DNA from: Mycolicibacterium madagascariense | GTDB taxonomy: Bacteria > Actinomycetota > Actinomycetes > Mycobacteriales > Mycobacteriaceae | Length of the DNA: 64,000 nucleotides | Assembly: GCF_010729665.1 (NCBI RefSeq) | Contig: NZ_AP022610.1 | Location: 5,208,001-5,272,000, forward strand | Direction of reading: 5' to 3' | Made by a program: the position numbers and the translations under genes | Shown: in pieces, positions 26,846 to 38,480 of the stretch | Layout: each line of letters begins with the position of its first letter | Position numbering within the stretch: position 1 is the stretch's first letter | Notes under the pieces: generated by a model | Told to the model about the DNA's origin: nothing | Database searches by the model: none | The model's input: only the letters and a program-made list of their open reading frames with translations

Positions 26846-27490
26846 CTACTGACCCAACGCGTTCTGCATCGCCCCGGCCAGCACGTTCACCGCGGGTCCG
26901 CCGTTGCCGGGTTGGCAGACTTTCGCTTGGAGCAGAACGTTCTCGCGCAACCGGGTCTGGATGAAGCACCGCCGGTCTGTACCCGCTTCCTGCTTCACCC
27001 ACACGGCGTCGGTGGCAGTCGGCGCTGCGCCGGAGAAGGTCCACACTTGGGTCGTGAAGTCCTCCAGGTGCATCGCGGTGGTCTGGCCCGCACAGCCGAC
27101 CGTGCGGTCGGTGACGCGATGGAACGCCCGATTGGCGGCGTCGGTCGTGGCGAAGACGCCCACCGCCTGCTTGACGAGGTTGGTGTCGTCGTTGGCGGCC
27201 CGCTGGGCGACGGCCCCGTTGAAGGACGCCAGATCCGGGTCCAGGTACACCTCGGGCAGCCCGATGTCGGCCCAGTTGTTGCACTCCGGCGTGTCGACGT
27301 AATAGGCCTGGAAGGGTTCGGTGAACGACGATCCCGACGTCATGGGCGCGCCCACGATGTTGCCCACCGACCCCTTGCCGAGCACCGCGTAGGACACCAC
27401 GCCCGGGTCGGACGGGCGGGCCTGCGCCTGCGGGGCGACCCCGACCGCGAGCACCGCGCCGACGCCGAGCGCGGCGACGGTCGCCCGCAT
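26846..27490 (-). CDS. Secreted PknH-like sensor-domain protein (Rv3705c-like)
   Basis: A 214-residue exported protein: signal peptide at residues 1-24 (cleavage after AQA), then a domain resembling the extracellular PknH_C-like sensor fold. It has paired cysteines (ECNNW, VGCAGQ, RRCFIQ, AKVCQ), allowing two disulphides as in that fold. It is not attached to a kinase. Length equals Rv3705c (214 aa), which holds the same position upstream of egtA. Ligand unknown. Confidence 0.8.
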   Translation of the reverse strand: MRATVAALGVGAVLAVGVAPQAQARPSDPGVVSYAVLGKGSVGNIVGAPMTSGSSFTEPFQAYYVDTPECNNWADIGLPEVYLDPDLASFNGAVAQRAANDDTNLVKQAVGVFATTDAANRAFHRVTDRTVGCAGQTTAMHLEDFTTQVWTFSGAAPTATDAVWVKQEAGTDRRCFIQTRLRENVLLQAKVCQPGNGGPAVNVLAGAMQNALGQ

Positions 27491-27495
27491 TCCGG

Positions 27496-27924
27496 TCAGA
27501 CCTTGGCCGACAGCGTGACGTCGACGTTGCCGCGGGTGGCCTTGGAGTAGGGGCAGACGCCGTGCGCCTTCTCCATGAGCTCCTCGGCAGCCTCCTGCTC
27601 GAGGCCGGGCAGGTACCCGATGAGGTTGGCGGTCAGTCCGTAGCCACCCTCGGAGTCCTTGCCGAAACCGATCTGCGCGGTGATGCCGGTGGCGTCGTCG
27701 ATGGTGATCTTCTCGTTCTTGGCCACCAGGCGCAGCGCGCCGAGGAAACAGGCCGACCAGCCGGCCGAGAACAGCAGTTCCGGGTTGACTCCCTCACCGC
27801 TGCCGCCCATCTCCTTGGGCGGCCGGGTGTCGAGATCGATCTTGCCGTCGGCGGAGGTGACGTGACCGTCGCGGCCGCCGCCGGTGGCCGTGGATTCTGC
27901 GGTGTAGACGACTTCGATGCTCAT
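27496..27924 (-). CDS. ohr: OsmC/Ohr-family organic hydroperoxide resistance protein
   Basis: A 142-residue thiol peroxidase. The two catalytic cysteines are present: Cys59 (FSAGWSACFLGALR) and Cys124 (HGVCPYSKATRGNVDV). The NPELLFSAGWSACF and CPYSKA motifs are typical of Ohr rather than OsmC. It reduces organic and fatty-acid hydroperoxides using lipoyl or mycothiol-linked thiols. The start is ATG 27924. It lies 5 nt upstream of the secreted sensor-domain gene on the same strand. Confidence 0.92.
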   Translation of the reverse strand: MSIEVVYTAESTATGGGRDGHVTSADGKIDLDTRPPKEMGGSGEGVNPELLFSAGWSACFLGALRLVAKNEKITIDDATGITAQIGFGKDSEGGYGLTANLIGYLPGLEQEAAEELMEKAHGVCPYSKATRGNVDVTLSAKV

Positions 27925-27965
27925 GCGTTCGATCATGCCAGCTGCGGCCGACACCGACCGGTCCG

Positions 27966-28487
27966 TCAGAAGATCGTCAGCGTGCAGTAGGTGCGGGGCG
28001 GTGAGGGGTACGGCCACGCGTACCGGCCGGCCGCCGACGGGCACGCCCGCTGGTCGCGGACGTCGAGGCGCTGGGTCACCTGGACGAGCAACCCCTCCTG
28101 CCCCCGTTCGGCGCAGTTGGCCAGCTGCAGCATGCCGATCGGCATGTCCATCACGTAGCAGTGGTCGGCCACCAGGTTCGGCACCAGGCACAGCCGCGAC
28201 GTGGCCGGATCGGCGGATGTCGTTGGTAGATGCTGATATTCGTTGCTCGGGCACGAGCCCGACGCATCGGCGACCGCGCCGACGGTGTAGCTGGGATCGG
28301 CACTGCACGGCACCTCGTGCGCGCTCAGCGTGGCGGGGGCCTCCGACGGGATCGAGACGCAGTCACCGACGGAGAACACCTTCGCCAGTCCCCGTTGCGC
28401 CTCCGGGGCGTGCGTGGCGCAGCCGGCCAACAGGAGCGCGCCCATGGCGGCGATCGCCACCGCCCTGGCTACGGACATGCGCGTCAT
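27966..28487 (-). CDS. Lipoprotein of the LppU/SCO3897-like type
   Basis: A 173-residue lipoprotein. The signal peptide ends in the lipobox LLAGC (Cys at about residue 23), so it would be diacylated and anchored on the outer face of the membrane. The mature part begins FSVGDCVSIP and has seven further cysteines in a pattern like the LppU family (GDC, VPC, GSC, RLC, HCY, NCAE, RAC, YC). ATG 28487 is preferred; ATG 28478 also works. Function unknown. Confidence 0.75.
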   Translation of the reverse strand: MTRMSVARAVAIAAMGALLLAGCATHAPEAQRGLAKVFSVGDCVSIPSEAPATLSAHEVPCSADPSYTVGAVADASGSCPSNEYQHLPTTSADPATSRLCLVPNLVADHCYVMDMPIGMLQLANCAERGQEGLLVQVTQRLDVRDQRACPSAAGRYAWPYPSPPRTYCTLTIF

Positions 28488-28614
28488 GGTTAGCGACACT
28501 GTCACGGATCGATGGGTGAAACCACTCCAACCCCAAAGTTCTCAATGGTCTCACAGACCCCAAGGAAATGACAGCCATGGGATTCGCCTCGGCGTGTCGC
28601 GCCCCTCGAACGCA

Positions 28615-28650
28615 GAAACTGCGGGGAGAACGTCGTCTCCCCGCAGTTTC
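28615..28650. terminator. Hairpin downstream of catalase
   Basis: Perfect 15-bp arms (28615-28629 and 28636-28650) with a 6-nt loop ACGTCG, starting 19 nt beyond the minus-strand catalase stop. No T-tract follows on the minus strand. It is the most stable-looking of the intergenic hairpins and a likely terminator of the catalase transcript. Confidence 0.65.
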
Positions 28651-28668
28651 GCGGATCGGGGTGCGGGC

Positions 28669-30123
28669 CTAGCTGCCCGACTGGGCGCGCACGCCCTCCT
28701 CGACCTTCTTGCCGATCTCGGGATCGATGTTGGTCCAGTACTCGAACACCCGCGACAGCACCGGTTCCTTCACGCCGTCGAGCACGTGGCCGACGATGTT
28801 GCCGACCAGGCGTTCCCGCGCGTCGTCGTCGAAGACGTCGCGGACCAGTGAACCCGCCTGGCTCCAGTCGTCGTCCTCGGGGCGCAGCGCATACGCCGTG
28901 CGGACCATGTCGCCGTCGGAGGCCCAGTGCACCTCGGCCACCTTCTTCGGATCCTCGGCGACGGGGCCGCCCATCGAGTTCGGCGCATAGACCGGGTCGG
29001 TCGCGAGCTTGATGCGCATCGCGCCGTCCTTGGAGTAGGCGTTGACCTCGACCTTGGGCTCGTTGACCGGAATCTGCTTGTAGTTCACCCCAAGTCGGGC
29101 GCGGTGCGCGTCGGCGTAGGAGAACCCGCGTGCGAGCAACATCTTGTCGGGGCTGAGTCCGGTGCCAGGGACGAGGTTGTTCGGTTCGAACGCGACCTGC
29201 TCGACCTGCGCGTGGTAGTCGACCACGTTGCGGTTGAGCGTCATCTTGCCGACCTCGATGAGCGGGTAGTCGCCGTGCGGCCACACCTTCGTCAGGTCGA
29301 ACGGGTTGATGCGGTAGGTCTTCGCGTCGTCGAACGGCATGACCTGGATCTTCAGCGTCCAGCTGGGATGGTTGCCCGCCTCGATGGAGTCGAAGAGGTC
29401 GCGCTGGTGGTAGTCGCCGTCCTCGCCGGCGATGCGGTCGGCGTCCTCCTGCGTCAGGTAGTCGACGCCCTGGTCGGAGATGAAGTGGTACTTCACCCAG
29501 GACAGCACGCCGGCCTCGTTCACCAGGCTGTAGGTGTGGCTGGAGTAGCCGTTCATGTGACGCCACGTCTTGGGGATGCCGCGGTCGCCCATGAGGTAGG
29601 TGACCTGGTGCGCCGATTCCGGTACGAGCGTCCAGAAATCCCACTGCATGTTGTGGTCGCGAAGGTTGTTGGCGGCCATCCGCTTCTGGCTGCGGATGAA
29701 GTTCTGGAACTTCATCGGGTCGCGCACGAAGAACACCGGCGTGTTGTTGCCGACCATGTCCCAGTTGCCCTCGGACGTATAGAACTTCAGCGAGAAGCCG
29801 CGCGGGTCCCGCCACGTGTCTGGGCTGCCGCGCTCACCCGCGACGGTGGAGAACCTCGCCACCATCTCGGTCTTGACGCCCGGCTGCAGGAACGCCGCCT
29901 TCGTGTACTGGCTGATGTCGTTGGTCACCTCGAAGACGCCGAACGCGCCACCGCCCTTGGCGTGGGGCTGACGCTCCGGGATGCGCTCGCGGTTGAAGTT
30001 CGCCATCTGCTCGATCAGGTAGTGGTCCTGGAGCAGCAGGGGTCCGTCGGGGCCGACGCTCAGCGAGTGTTCGACGCTTGGTACGGGAGCGCCGCCGTCG
30101 GTCGTTGCGATTTTCTCCGTCAT
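28669..30123 (-). CDS. katA: Monofunctional haem catalase (clade 3)
   Basis: A 484-residue small-subunit catalase converting H2O2 to water and O2. Distal His54 ([12 protein letters not shown]), Asn127 ([11 protein letters not shown]) and the proximal haem-ligand Tyr336 ([15 protein letters not shown]) are all present. Length is standard for clade 3. I use ATG 30123 with GGAGAG upstream; ATG 30135 is possible. It is additional to any KatG elsewhere, as in many environmental mycobacteria. No FurA-like regulator gene is adjacent. Confidence 0.95.
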   Translation of the reverse strand: MTEKIATTDGGAPVPSVEHSLSVGPDGPLLLQDHYLIEQMANFNRERIPERQPHAKGGGAFGVFEVTNDISQYTKAAFLQPGVKTEMVARFSTVAGERGSPDTWRDPRGFSLKFYTSEGNWDMVGNNTPVFFVRDPMKFQNFIRSQKRMAANNLRDHNMQWDFWTLVPESAHQVTYLMGDRGIPKTWRHMNGYSSHTYSLVNEAGVLSWVKYHFISDQGVDYLTQEDADRIAGEDGDYHQRDLFDSIEAGNHPSWTLKIQVMPFDDAKTYRINPFDLTKVWPHGDYPLIEVGKMTLNRNVVDYHAQVEQVAFEPNNLVPGTGLSPDKMLLARGFSYADAHRARLGVNYKQIPVNEPKVEVNAYSKDGAMRIKLATDPVYAPNSMGGPVAEDPKKVAEVHWASDGDMVRTAYALRPEDDDWSQAGSLVRDVFDDDARERLVGNIVGHVLDGVKEPVLSRVFEYWTNIDPEIGKKVEEGVRAQSGS

Positions 30124-30223
30124 GTAGTCACTCATCTCTCCGTGGTCGCGGCCTTCTGGGCTGGGCCGCACTCAACCCCACCCTTCGGGTCTACCCAACG
30201 CAGCTGAGTTTCTATCCCCACGA

Positions 30224-30258
30224 CGGTGCCCCGCACGCCTGAGGCGAGCGGGGCACCG
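30224..30258. terminator. Hairpin downstream of His/Gly-rich membrane protein gene
   Basis: 11-bp arms (CGGTGCCCCGC at 30224-30234, complement at 30248-30258) continue after one A-A mismatch into a 4-bp stem capped by TGA. It lies 18 nt past the minus-strand stop at 30276 and lacks a T-tract. The rest of 30124-30275 shows nothing else clear apart from the presumed catalase promoter. Confidence 0.6.
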
Positions 30259-30275
30259 TGTTCCATTCTTGGTCG

Positions 30276-30773
30276 TCAGCGATTGGGTTGTGTCGCAGGT
30301 GGAGCGGCCGGGTTCTGGCCACCGTTGCCGGGGCCTGCGGGACCACCCTGGAAGCCGGGCCCGTTACCGGGACCGAAGCCGCCGCCGGGACCGAAGCCAC
30401 CGCCGGGGCCTCCGCCAGGACCGAAGCCGCCACCGCCGTCGCGCCCGCCGGGTCCGAAGCCGCCGCCGCCGGGGCCGCCCTGCCAGTCGTGGTGGTGTTG
30501 GTGGTGGGTCTGCCCGCTTCCACCGCCACCGTGGTGGTGATGGTGGCCATGGTGTCCGCCGCCGACGCTAGCGCCGAGCACGAAGCCGCTGAAGAAGATG
30601 ACGGCCACGACGAAGACCGTCCCGGCGACGATGCCGACCCACGCAGCGACGACGTTGAGCCGACTGCGCCGTCGGACTCGGGTGTCCTCCTCATGAGTCT
30701 CGTGGACCACGGGCGCCGTCGTGGTGTCGATGGGGCCCGTGGCTGGTTCTGGGGTTACTGGTGTTTCACTCAT
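30276..30773 (-). CDS. Single-pass membrane protein with His/Gly-rich exterior
   Basis: A 165-residue protein. A 40-residue acidic cytoplasmic part ends RRSRLNVVAAWVGIVAG, followed by one transmembrane helix (about 40-68) and a low-complexity tail. The tail starts with a His cluster (GGGHHGHHHHH) and continues as repeated GGGFGPGG units. The His-rich segment could bind Zn, Ni or Cu. The gene is a tandem paralogue of the next one upstream: both share SRLN-VAAW-GI-AG and a following GSGF/SGF pattern. Confidence 0.7.
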   Translation of the reverse strand: MSETPVTPEPATGPIDTTTAPVVHETHEEDTRVRRRSRLNVVAAWVGIVAGTVFVVAVIFFSGFVLGASVGGGHHGHHHHHGGGGSGQTHHQHHHDWQGGPGGGGFGPGGRDGGGGFGPGGGPGGGFGPGGGFGPGNGPGFQGGPAGPGNGGQNPAAPPATQPNR

Positions 30774-30846
30774 GACGTCGATGATCGGCGCGCTGTTGAT
30801 GCGGTGATCATGAGTTCGCTATGAATCGGCTATGACCGCGGACGGC

Positions 30847-31326
30847 TCACCTCGGCGGCGAACCGGGTGACGACGGGCTGGTCGAGGGACCCTGCGGCTG
30901 CAGTGGGAACTGCGGGAAGATGTTGGGCAATTGGAACGTCGGCCCGTTCGGGATGCTCGGGATGACGATGCCCGGGCCCGGGCGATCGAACTGCCCGCGC
31001 GGCACCGGGAAGATCAGCGGCCCCTGCTGGTCGGGACCGGTGCCGGCCGCGCTGCGGTCGACCGGCTGGGGTGCGGTCTCCCGACCGAAGTAGAACCCAG
31101 AACCGAACAGGACGACGATGATGACGAGCGCGCCGGCGGCGATGCCCATCCACGCCGCCACCTTGTTGAGCCGGCTGGGCCTGTCCTGCCGCGGCGGTGG
31201 CGGACCCTGCTGCATGGGCGGATAGCCGTAGCCCTGCGGCGGCATCTGCGAGTACGGACCCTCTGGATGCACCGCGGTCTGCGGGCCCGTGGGAGCTTCA
31301 CCGGGGTAATCGACTGTTTCGCTCAT
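30847..31326 (-). CDS. Single-pass Pro-rich membrane protein
   Basis: A 159-residue protein with a Pro/Gly/Tyr-rich cytoplasmic N-terminus (about 50 residues), a SRLNKVAAWMGIAAG entry into one transmembrane helix (about 54-78) and an exterior Pro-rich tail. The N-terminus (MSET) and membrane segment match the 30276-30773 protein, so the two arose by duplication. It corresponds in position to the small Pro-rich Rv3705A/Rv3706c proteins. Function unknown. Confidence 0.7.
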   Translation of the reverse strand: MSETVDYPGEAPTGPQTAVHPEGPYSQMPPQGYGYPPMQQGPPPPRQDRPSRLNKVAAWMGIAAGALVIIVVLFGSGFYFGRETAPQPVDRSAAGTGPDQQGPLIFPVPRGQFDRPGPGIVIPSIPNGPTFQLPNIFPQFPLQPQGPSTSPSSPGSPPR

Positions 31327-31431
31327 AGGTCAATGATTGTCGTCCCTCGGGGAGCGACTCATCAAATTCCTCGTGAATCGGCTGCGAGCCGCGGCGGGTT
31401 TGCCGATCGGTCAAAGGGAAACCTTCCTCCC

Positions 31432-31587
31432 ATGGAGCAGCAGAACATTCCGCCGGCGACACCCAAGGACGCGACCAAGGCGACGGCCGAGCAGCGCGAG
31501 TTGCAAGACGAGCTGGACCGCAAGGACGAAGACCCCGGCGCACCGGGCGGCCAGCAGACGCATCGACAAATTTCCGACGAAACGTAG
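31432..31587 (+). CDS. Small hydrophilic protein (51 aa)
   Basis: A 51-residue, strongly charged protein (MEQQNIPPATPKDATKATAE at the start; DELDRKDEDPGAPGGQQTHR in the middle). It is preceded by an AAAGGGA-like site 10-16 nt before ATG 31432. No hydrophobic core is present, so it is probably intrinsically disordered. Divergent from the Pro-rich membrane gene. Support is from codon-position GC bias and the motif-like C-terminus only. Confidence 0.5.
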   Translation: MEQQNIPPATPKDATKATAEQRELQDELDRKDEDPGAPGGQQTHRQISDET

Positions 31588-31722
31588 CAAAACCCGATCC
31601 CCTCGATCGCCAAGGTCATAACAAATTGATGACGTGACCAGCAACTACTTACGTTGATTGCTAAATTGAGGGAGCGCGGCGCCCTGCCACCCGCTTCGCG
31701 CCGAGATCGAAGGGGTCACGAG

Positions 31723-31983
31723 ATGACCGAGATTGCCGATGCCCGTGCGCCATGGCTGGCTGCTGCCGCACCGTCCCCCCGATCGGCCGACGATGTGCTG
31801 GCCGTCCTCGACGCGGCGATCGTCCGTGCCCGCGAGGGCGGCGCGGACGACGTGTCCGGCGACGGGTTGCGCGACGCGGTGGCCGCCGCCCGGGAGGCGG
31901 GCATCCCGTGGGGCATCATCGGCGACCACCTCGGGATGGCGCGCGGCAACGCCTACCAGAAATACCGGAAGCGTCCGGCCTGA
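31723..31983 (+). CDS. Small helical HTH-like protein (86 aa)
   Basis: An 86-residue protein; ATG 31723 is chosen because AGGGG lies 8 nt upstream and the preceding in-frame codons are atypical. Three predicted helices end in GIPWGIIGDHLGMARGNAYQ-KYRKR, which resembles a helix-turn-helix with a basic recognition helix. It could be a small DNA-binding protein. The 135-bp gap upstream (31588-31722) is unusually AT-rich around 31610-31670 and contains a TAAATT hexamer. Confidence 0.6.
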   Translation: MTEIADARAPWLAAAAPSPRSADDVLAVLDAAIVRAREGGADDVSGDGLRDAVAAAREAGIPWGIIGDHLGMARGNAYQKYRKRPA

Positions 31984-32084
31984 GGGGTCGGCGCTGTCCC
32001 ACTGCCCGAACTATCTCCGTCACGTAGTCCGCTCACCAGATCGACGGCGATAGTCGTCGCGGCTCGGCGGTACGGTCTCTGGCT

Positions 32085-32861
32085 GTGTCTGACGGCGGCG
32101 ACGGGGTCGAGGAGAGCCGCTGGCCACGGTTCATGGAGCGGTCCTCAGTGGGGTGGCCGCTGGCTCTGGGCGCAGCGGCGACGCTGTCGTCGGGTGGCGG
32201 CGGCTTGGTCGATTCCCACGGGCAGAAGGTGGCGTGGTACCTCGTCTCCGCCGTCGCCCTGGTTGGAGGAGTGCTGTTCTCCCTGGCTCGGGAGCACCGC
32301 CGAGAGAAGATGGACGAGGCGATGGACGCCAAGCGGCTTCGAGAGGCCGAAGAGAGCCAGAGCGTCATCGACGGTCAACTGAGCCCCGTTCTGCAGTTGG
32401 TGGCGGAACTCGTCGCCACGGTCGACGCCGACAAGCGCCGGGAGACCGCGGGAGAGGTGCGTAGTGCGGTGGTCGTCGCGGCGAGCGTCATCGTCGGGTC
32501 GGCCAACGTTCGCGCCAACCTCTTCGAGACCGAACCCGAGTCAGGCGGACATTGCATGCGCCCCAAGCTGTTCCACGGCCGCGGCCAGAAATCGCAGCGG
32601 GTGTTTCGCCCCGGGGACCCGACCATGGACAAGGCCCTCGCCGCTCAGTACCGGTTCGTCGATCAGGTCGATCCCGACCAAGGCCTGGCGTACGAGACCT
32701 TCCTGACGCATCCGATCACCGACGGCACGCACGTCTACGGTGTGCTCACGGTGGATGCGCCCCGCACTGGTGACCTGTCGGAGGAACGGGACATCAACAT
32801 CGTCCGCGTGCTTGCGACGATCGCGGCGATCTCCTACGCAGCGGCTTATGACCAGCGTTGA
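32085..32861 (+). CDS. Membrane-anchored GAF-like domain protein
   Basis: A 258-residue protein starting at GTG 32085, 8 nt after a TACGGT -10 (32071-32076), so it is probably leaderless. There are two short membrane segments (WPLALGAAATLSS; WYLVSAVALVGGVLFSL), a coiled-coil-like linker (REKMDEAMDAKRLREAEESQ), then a C-terminal sensor domain with GAF-like features (VFRPGDPTMDKALAAQYRFV; THVYGVLTVDAPRTGDLSEE; an AAISYAAAYD end helix). No output domain is attached. It may sense a small ligand for a separate partner. Confidence 0.7.
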   Translation: MSDGGDGVEESRWPRFMERSSVGWPLALGAAATLSSGGGGLVDSHGQKVAWYLVSAVALVGGVLFSLAREHRREKMDEAMDAKRLREAEESQSVIDGQLSPVLQLVAELVATVDADKRRETAGEVRSAVVVAASVIVGSANVRANLFETEPESGGHCMRPKLFHGRGQKSQRVFRPGDPTMDKALAAQYRFVDQVDPDQGLAYETFLTHPITDGTHVYGVLTVDAPRTGDLSEERDINIVRVLATIAAISYAAAYDQR

Positions 32862-32959
32862 TCTGCGCATCCGCCCCGCGGGTGTCGGTGCCCTAGGGCA
32901 GGCTCTCGGGTAATCAGGGGTGGTAGCTTGATGCACACCGGGATCCAGGAGGGCTTGGC

Positions 32960-33115
32960 ATGAGCAAGCAACAGCGCGAGTCGAACGGCCCAGCACGACA
33001 AGATCGTGCCATCCAAGAGGTCCGCACGAATCCCGCCGGTTTCTTCAAGTCGGTCCAGGCGGGCGCAGGCGGCACGTCGACGAAGTCATCCGGGCCAGCG
33101 GCGGCCTCCCGCTAG
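32960..33115 (+). CDS. Small basic protein (51 aa)
   Basis: A 51-codon frame, ATG 32960 to TAG 33113-33115, with a near-perfect AGGAGG (32947-32952) 7 nt upstream. The translation (MSKQQRESNGPARQDRAIQE then VRTNPAGFFKSVQAGAGG) is basic and Gly/Ser-rich at the C-terminus. Such short genes are often missed by length cut-offs. It lies between the GAF-like gene and a convergent secreted-protein gene. Function unknown; the strong ribosome-binding site is the main support. Confidence 0.6.
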   Translation: MSKQQRESNGPARQDRAIQEVRTNPAGFFKSVQAGAGGTSTKSSGPAAASR

Positions 33116-33131
33116 TTCCGTCACCCCCCGC

Positions 33132-36557
<3,426 letters not shown>

Positions 36558-36651
36558 TTCTAGCCTTTCTGCCCTGAGTGAAGTCCCGTCAAGGATAAGG
36601 GGTCGGCGGACCCGTTCTTCCCCGTCGCGTCCGCCGGTAGCGTGAGCCACC

Positions 36652-37263
36652 GTGACCAACCGACTGGCCGACACCCGCGTGGCGATTCACGAACCGATTG
36701 CCGCCCGCTGGAGTCCACGGGCGTTCGACCCGGCGGCGACGGTCGGTCCGGAGCCGGTGACGGCGTTGCTCGAGGCGGCCCGCTGGGCTGCGACCTGGGG
36801 CGGTCGGCAGCCGGTGCGCTTCCTGGTGGGCCTGCGCGGCGACGCGACGTTCGACGCTCTCGGGGCGACGCTGAAGCGCGGCAACTCCTATGCGCTGGCC
36901 GCGGGCGCGCTGATCCTGGTGTGCGCGGATCAGGGTCCCGACGAGAAGACCGCCATGTATTCGCTGGTCGACGCGGGGGCAGCGATCGCGAACGCCAGCA
37001 TCGAGGCGGTCGCCCGGGGTCTGGTCGCCCACGCCATGGCCGGCTTCGACGCCGCTGCGGCGTGCGCGACGTTCGGGATCCCCGACGGGGTGCGGCCGGT
37101 CGCGGTGCTTGCGGTGGGTTCGCTGGGCGACTACGCCGCGGCCGACGAGTCGATCGTCGAGCGGGACACGCGCCCGCGCGAACGGTTGCCGCTGGAGGAA
37201 GTGGCGTTCAGCGGCAGCTGGGGGTCGCCGTTCACGGCGGGCACGTCTGCGCCAGCTGTCTAG
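36652..37263 (+). CDS. Nitroreductase-family protein
   Basis: A 203-residue FMN-dependent nitroreductase-like protein. The start is GTG 36652, 8 nt after TAGCGT (36638-36643), so probably leaderless. [15 protein letters not shown] and [20 protein letters not shown] fit the FMN-binding N-terminus; a Gly-rich stretch and an acidic linker follow. Substrate unknown. Its last 32 bp overlap the convergent gene at 37232-37699. Confidence 0.83.
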   Translation: MTNRLADTRVAIHEPIAARWSPRAFDPAATVGPEPVTALLEAARWAATWGGRQPVRFLVGLRGDATFDALGATLKRGNSYALAAGALILVCADQGPDEKTAMYSLVDAGAAIANASIEAVARGLVAHAMAGFDAAAACATFGIPDGVRPVAVLAVGSLGDYAAADESIVERDTRPRERLPLEEVAFSGSWGSPFTAGTSAPAV

Positions 37264-37699
37264 CCTGGGCGTCGAACTGCTCGTTGAACACCTTGACGGC
37301 CATGCCCGCGGGCGGCATCGGGGCGCCCGGCGCGGTGTGCGCGGCCTGCTCGTTGAAGTTCAGTCGCGCCTCGACCAGCCAGCCGGCGGTCCTGGCCATG
37401 TCCTTGGCGGGCCCGCTGAGGTCCTTGTCGGTCACCTTCGCCGCCCGGTCGTTGAGACCGTCGGACCACGCCTGGTAGTCGAGGTCGCTGGGCTCGGTCG
37501 CCTTCTCGTAGGATCCCGGGGCGGGGTCGTGGGTCTTGGCGTTCATCGCGTCGATCTGAGTCTTGTTGAACGACAACAACTCCCGCACCGGCGCGCAGGC
37601 GGCCGAGGACGGCCCCCTGAAGAACAGCCACCAGATGCCCGCGCCGATCGCCAGGGCCGCCACCATGATCACCGTCGTCAACGGCCGCACTCGTCTCAC
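37232..37699 (-). CDS. Membrane-anchored or secreted protein
   Basis: A 155-residue protein with one N-terminal hydrophobic helix (about residues 8-27, VIMVAALAIGAGIWWLFF) not followed by a clear cleavage site, then a helical exterior with two cysteines (AACAPVRE; AQTCPP) that could pair. GTG 37699 start. The 3' end overlaps the nitroreductase gene by 32 bp tail to tail. No family assigned. Confidence 0.68.
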   Translation of the reverse strand: MRRVRPLTTVIMVAALAIGAGIWWLFFRGPSSAACAPVRELLSFNKTQIDAMNAKTHDPAPGSYEKATEPSDLDYQAWSDGLNDRAAKVTDKDLSGPAKDMARTAGWLVEARLNFNEQAAHTAPGAPMPPAGMAVKVFNEQFDAQARQLAQTCPP

Positions 37700-37760
37700 G
37701 CTTCATGCTGACACATCCGCGTTCGGGACGTCACCGAGCCGCCGGGGAGGGGCCCGAGCG

Positions 37761-38480
37761 TCACGCCGTCGCGGGTTGCGGCGCGCCAGGCACCCGCAGG
37801 GCGTCGAGCGCGGCCAGCACGGCGCTGCTCGTCGCATGGGCGCCGAAGACGCCGCCCTGCATCGTGATCATGTGCAGCGCCGCGACGTGGTTGGCGTAGT
37901 CGGTGGCGCCGGTGGCATCGGATACGACCAGGCATTCATAACCGCGGTCGTTGGCGTCGCGCATCGTGGTGTGCACGCACACGTCGGTGGTGATGCCGGT
38001 GAAGACGATGTGGGTGATGTCATTGCTGCGCAGGATCAGCTCGAGGTCGGTGGCGTAGAAGCTGCCCTTGCCCGGCTTGTCGATGACGGGTTCGCCGGGC
38101 AGCGGCGCCATCTCCGGCACGATCTCCCATCCCGGCTCGCCGTGGGTGAGGATCCGGCCGCAGGGGCCCAGCGAGCCGATCTCGGCGCCGATCCGGGCGG
38201 AGCGCCACCGCTTGTTCGCGGGGAGGTCGGACAGGTCCGGCCGGTGGCCCTCCCTGGTGTGGACGACGAACAGTCCGGCGTCGCGGGCGGCGGCGAGGAT
38301 CTGCTGCGCCGGGCCGAGCGGCGTCCGCACCAGCGACAGGTCGTACCCCATGGCGTCGACGTAGCCACCCTTGCCGCAGAAGTCCACCTGCCAGTCGATG
38401 TTGATCAACGCCGTTCGGCCACGCGGAATGTCGCCGTCGTAGGGCCAGGCGTACGGCGTGGCGTCGATCGTGACGCTCAT
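37761..38480 (-). CDS. Isochorismatase-like amidohydrolase (BiuH/RutB clade)
   Basis: A 239-residue cysteine hydrolase. The Asp-Lys-Cys triad reads as Asp29 ([11 protein letters not shown]), Lys135 (IDKPGKGSF) and Cys168 ([17 protein letters not shown]). Long stretches ([34 protein letters not shown]) closely match what I recall of Rhizobium biuret hydrolase BiuH. It probably opens biuret or a ureido/amide compound to release ammonia. The start ATG 38480 overlaps the upstream permease stop as ATGA. Confidence 0.82.
   Translation of the reverse strand: MSVTIDATPYAWPYDGDIPRGRTALINIDWQVDFCGKGGYVDAMGYDLSLVRTPLGPAQQILAAARDAGLFVVHTREGHRPDLSDLPANKRWRSARIGAEIGSLGPCGRILTHGEPGWEIVPEMAPLPGEPVIDKPGKGSFYATDLELILRSNDITHIVFTGITTDVCVHTTMRDANDRGYECLVVSDATGATDYANHVAALHMITMQGGVFGAHATSSAVLAALDALRVPGAPQPATA

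Noticed and set aside
28449..28487. Pseudogene or frameshift near the lipoprotein start
   Set aside because: The signal peptide and lipobox are intact from ATG 28487; only the choice of start is uncertain.
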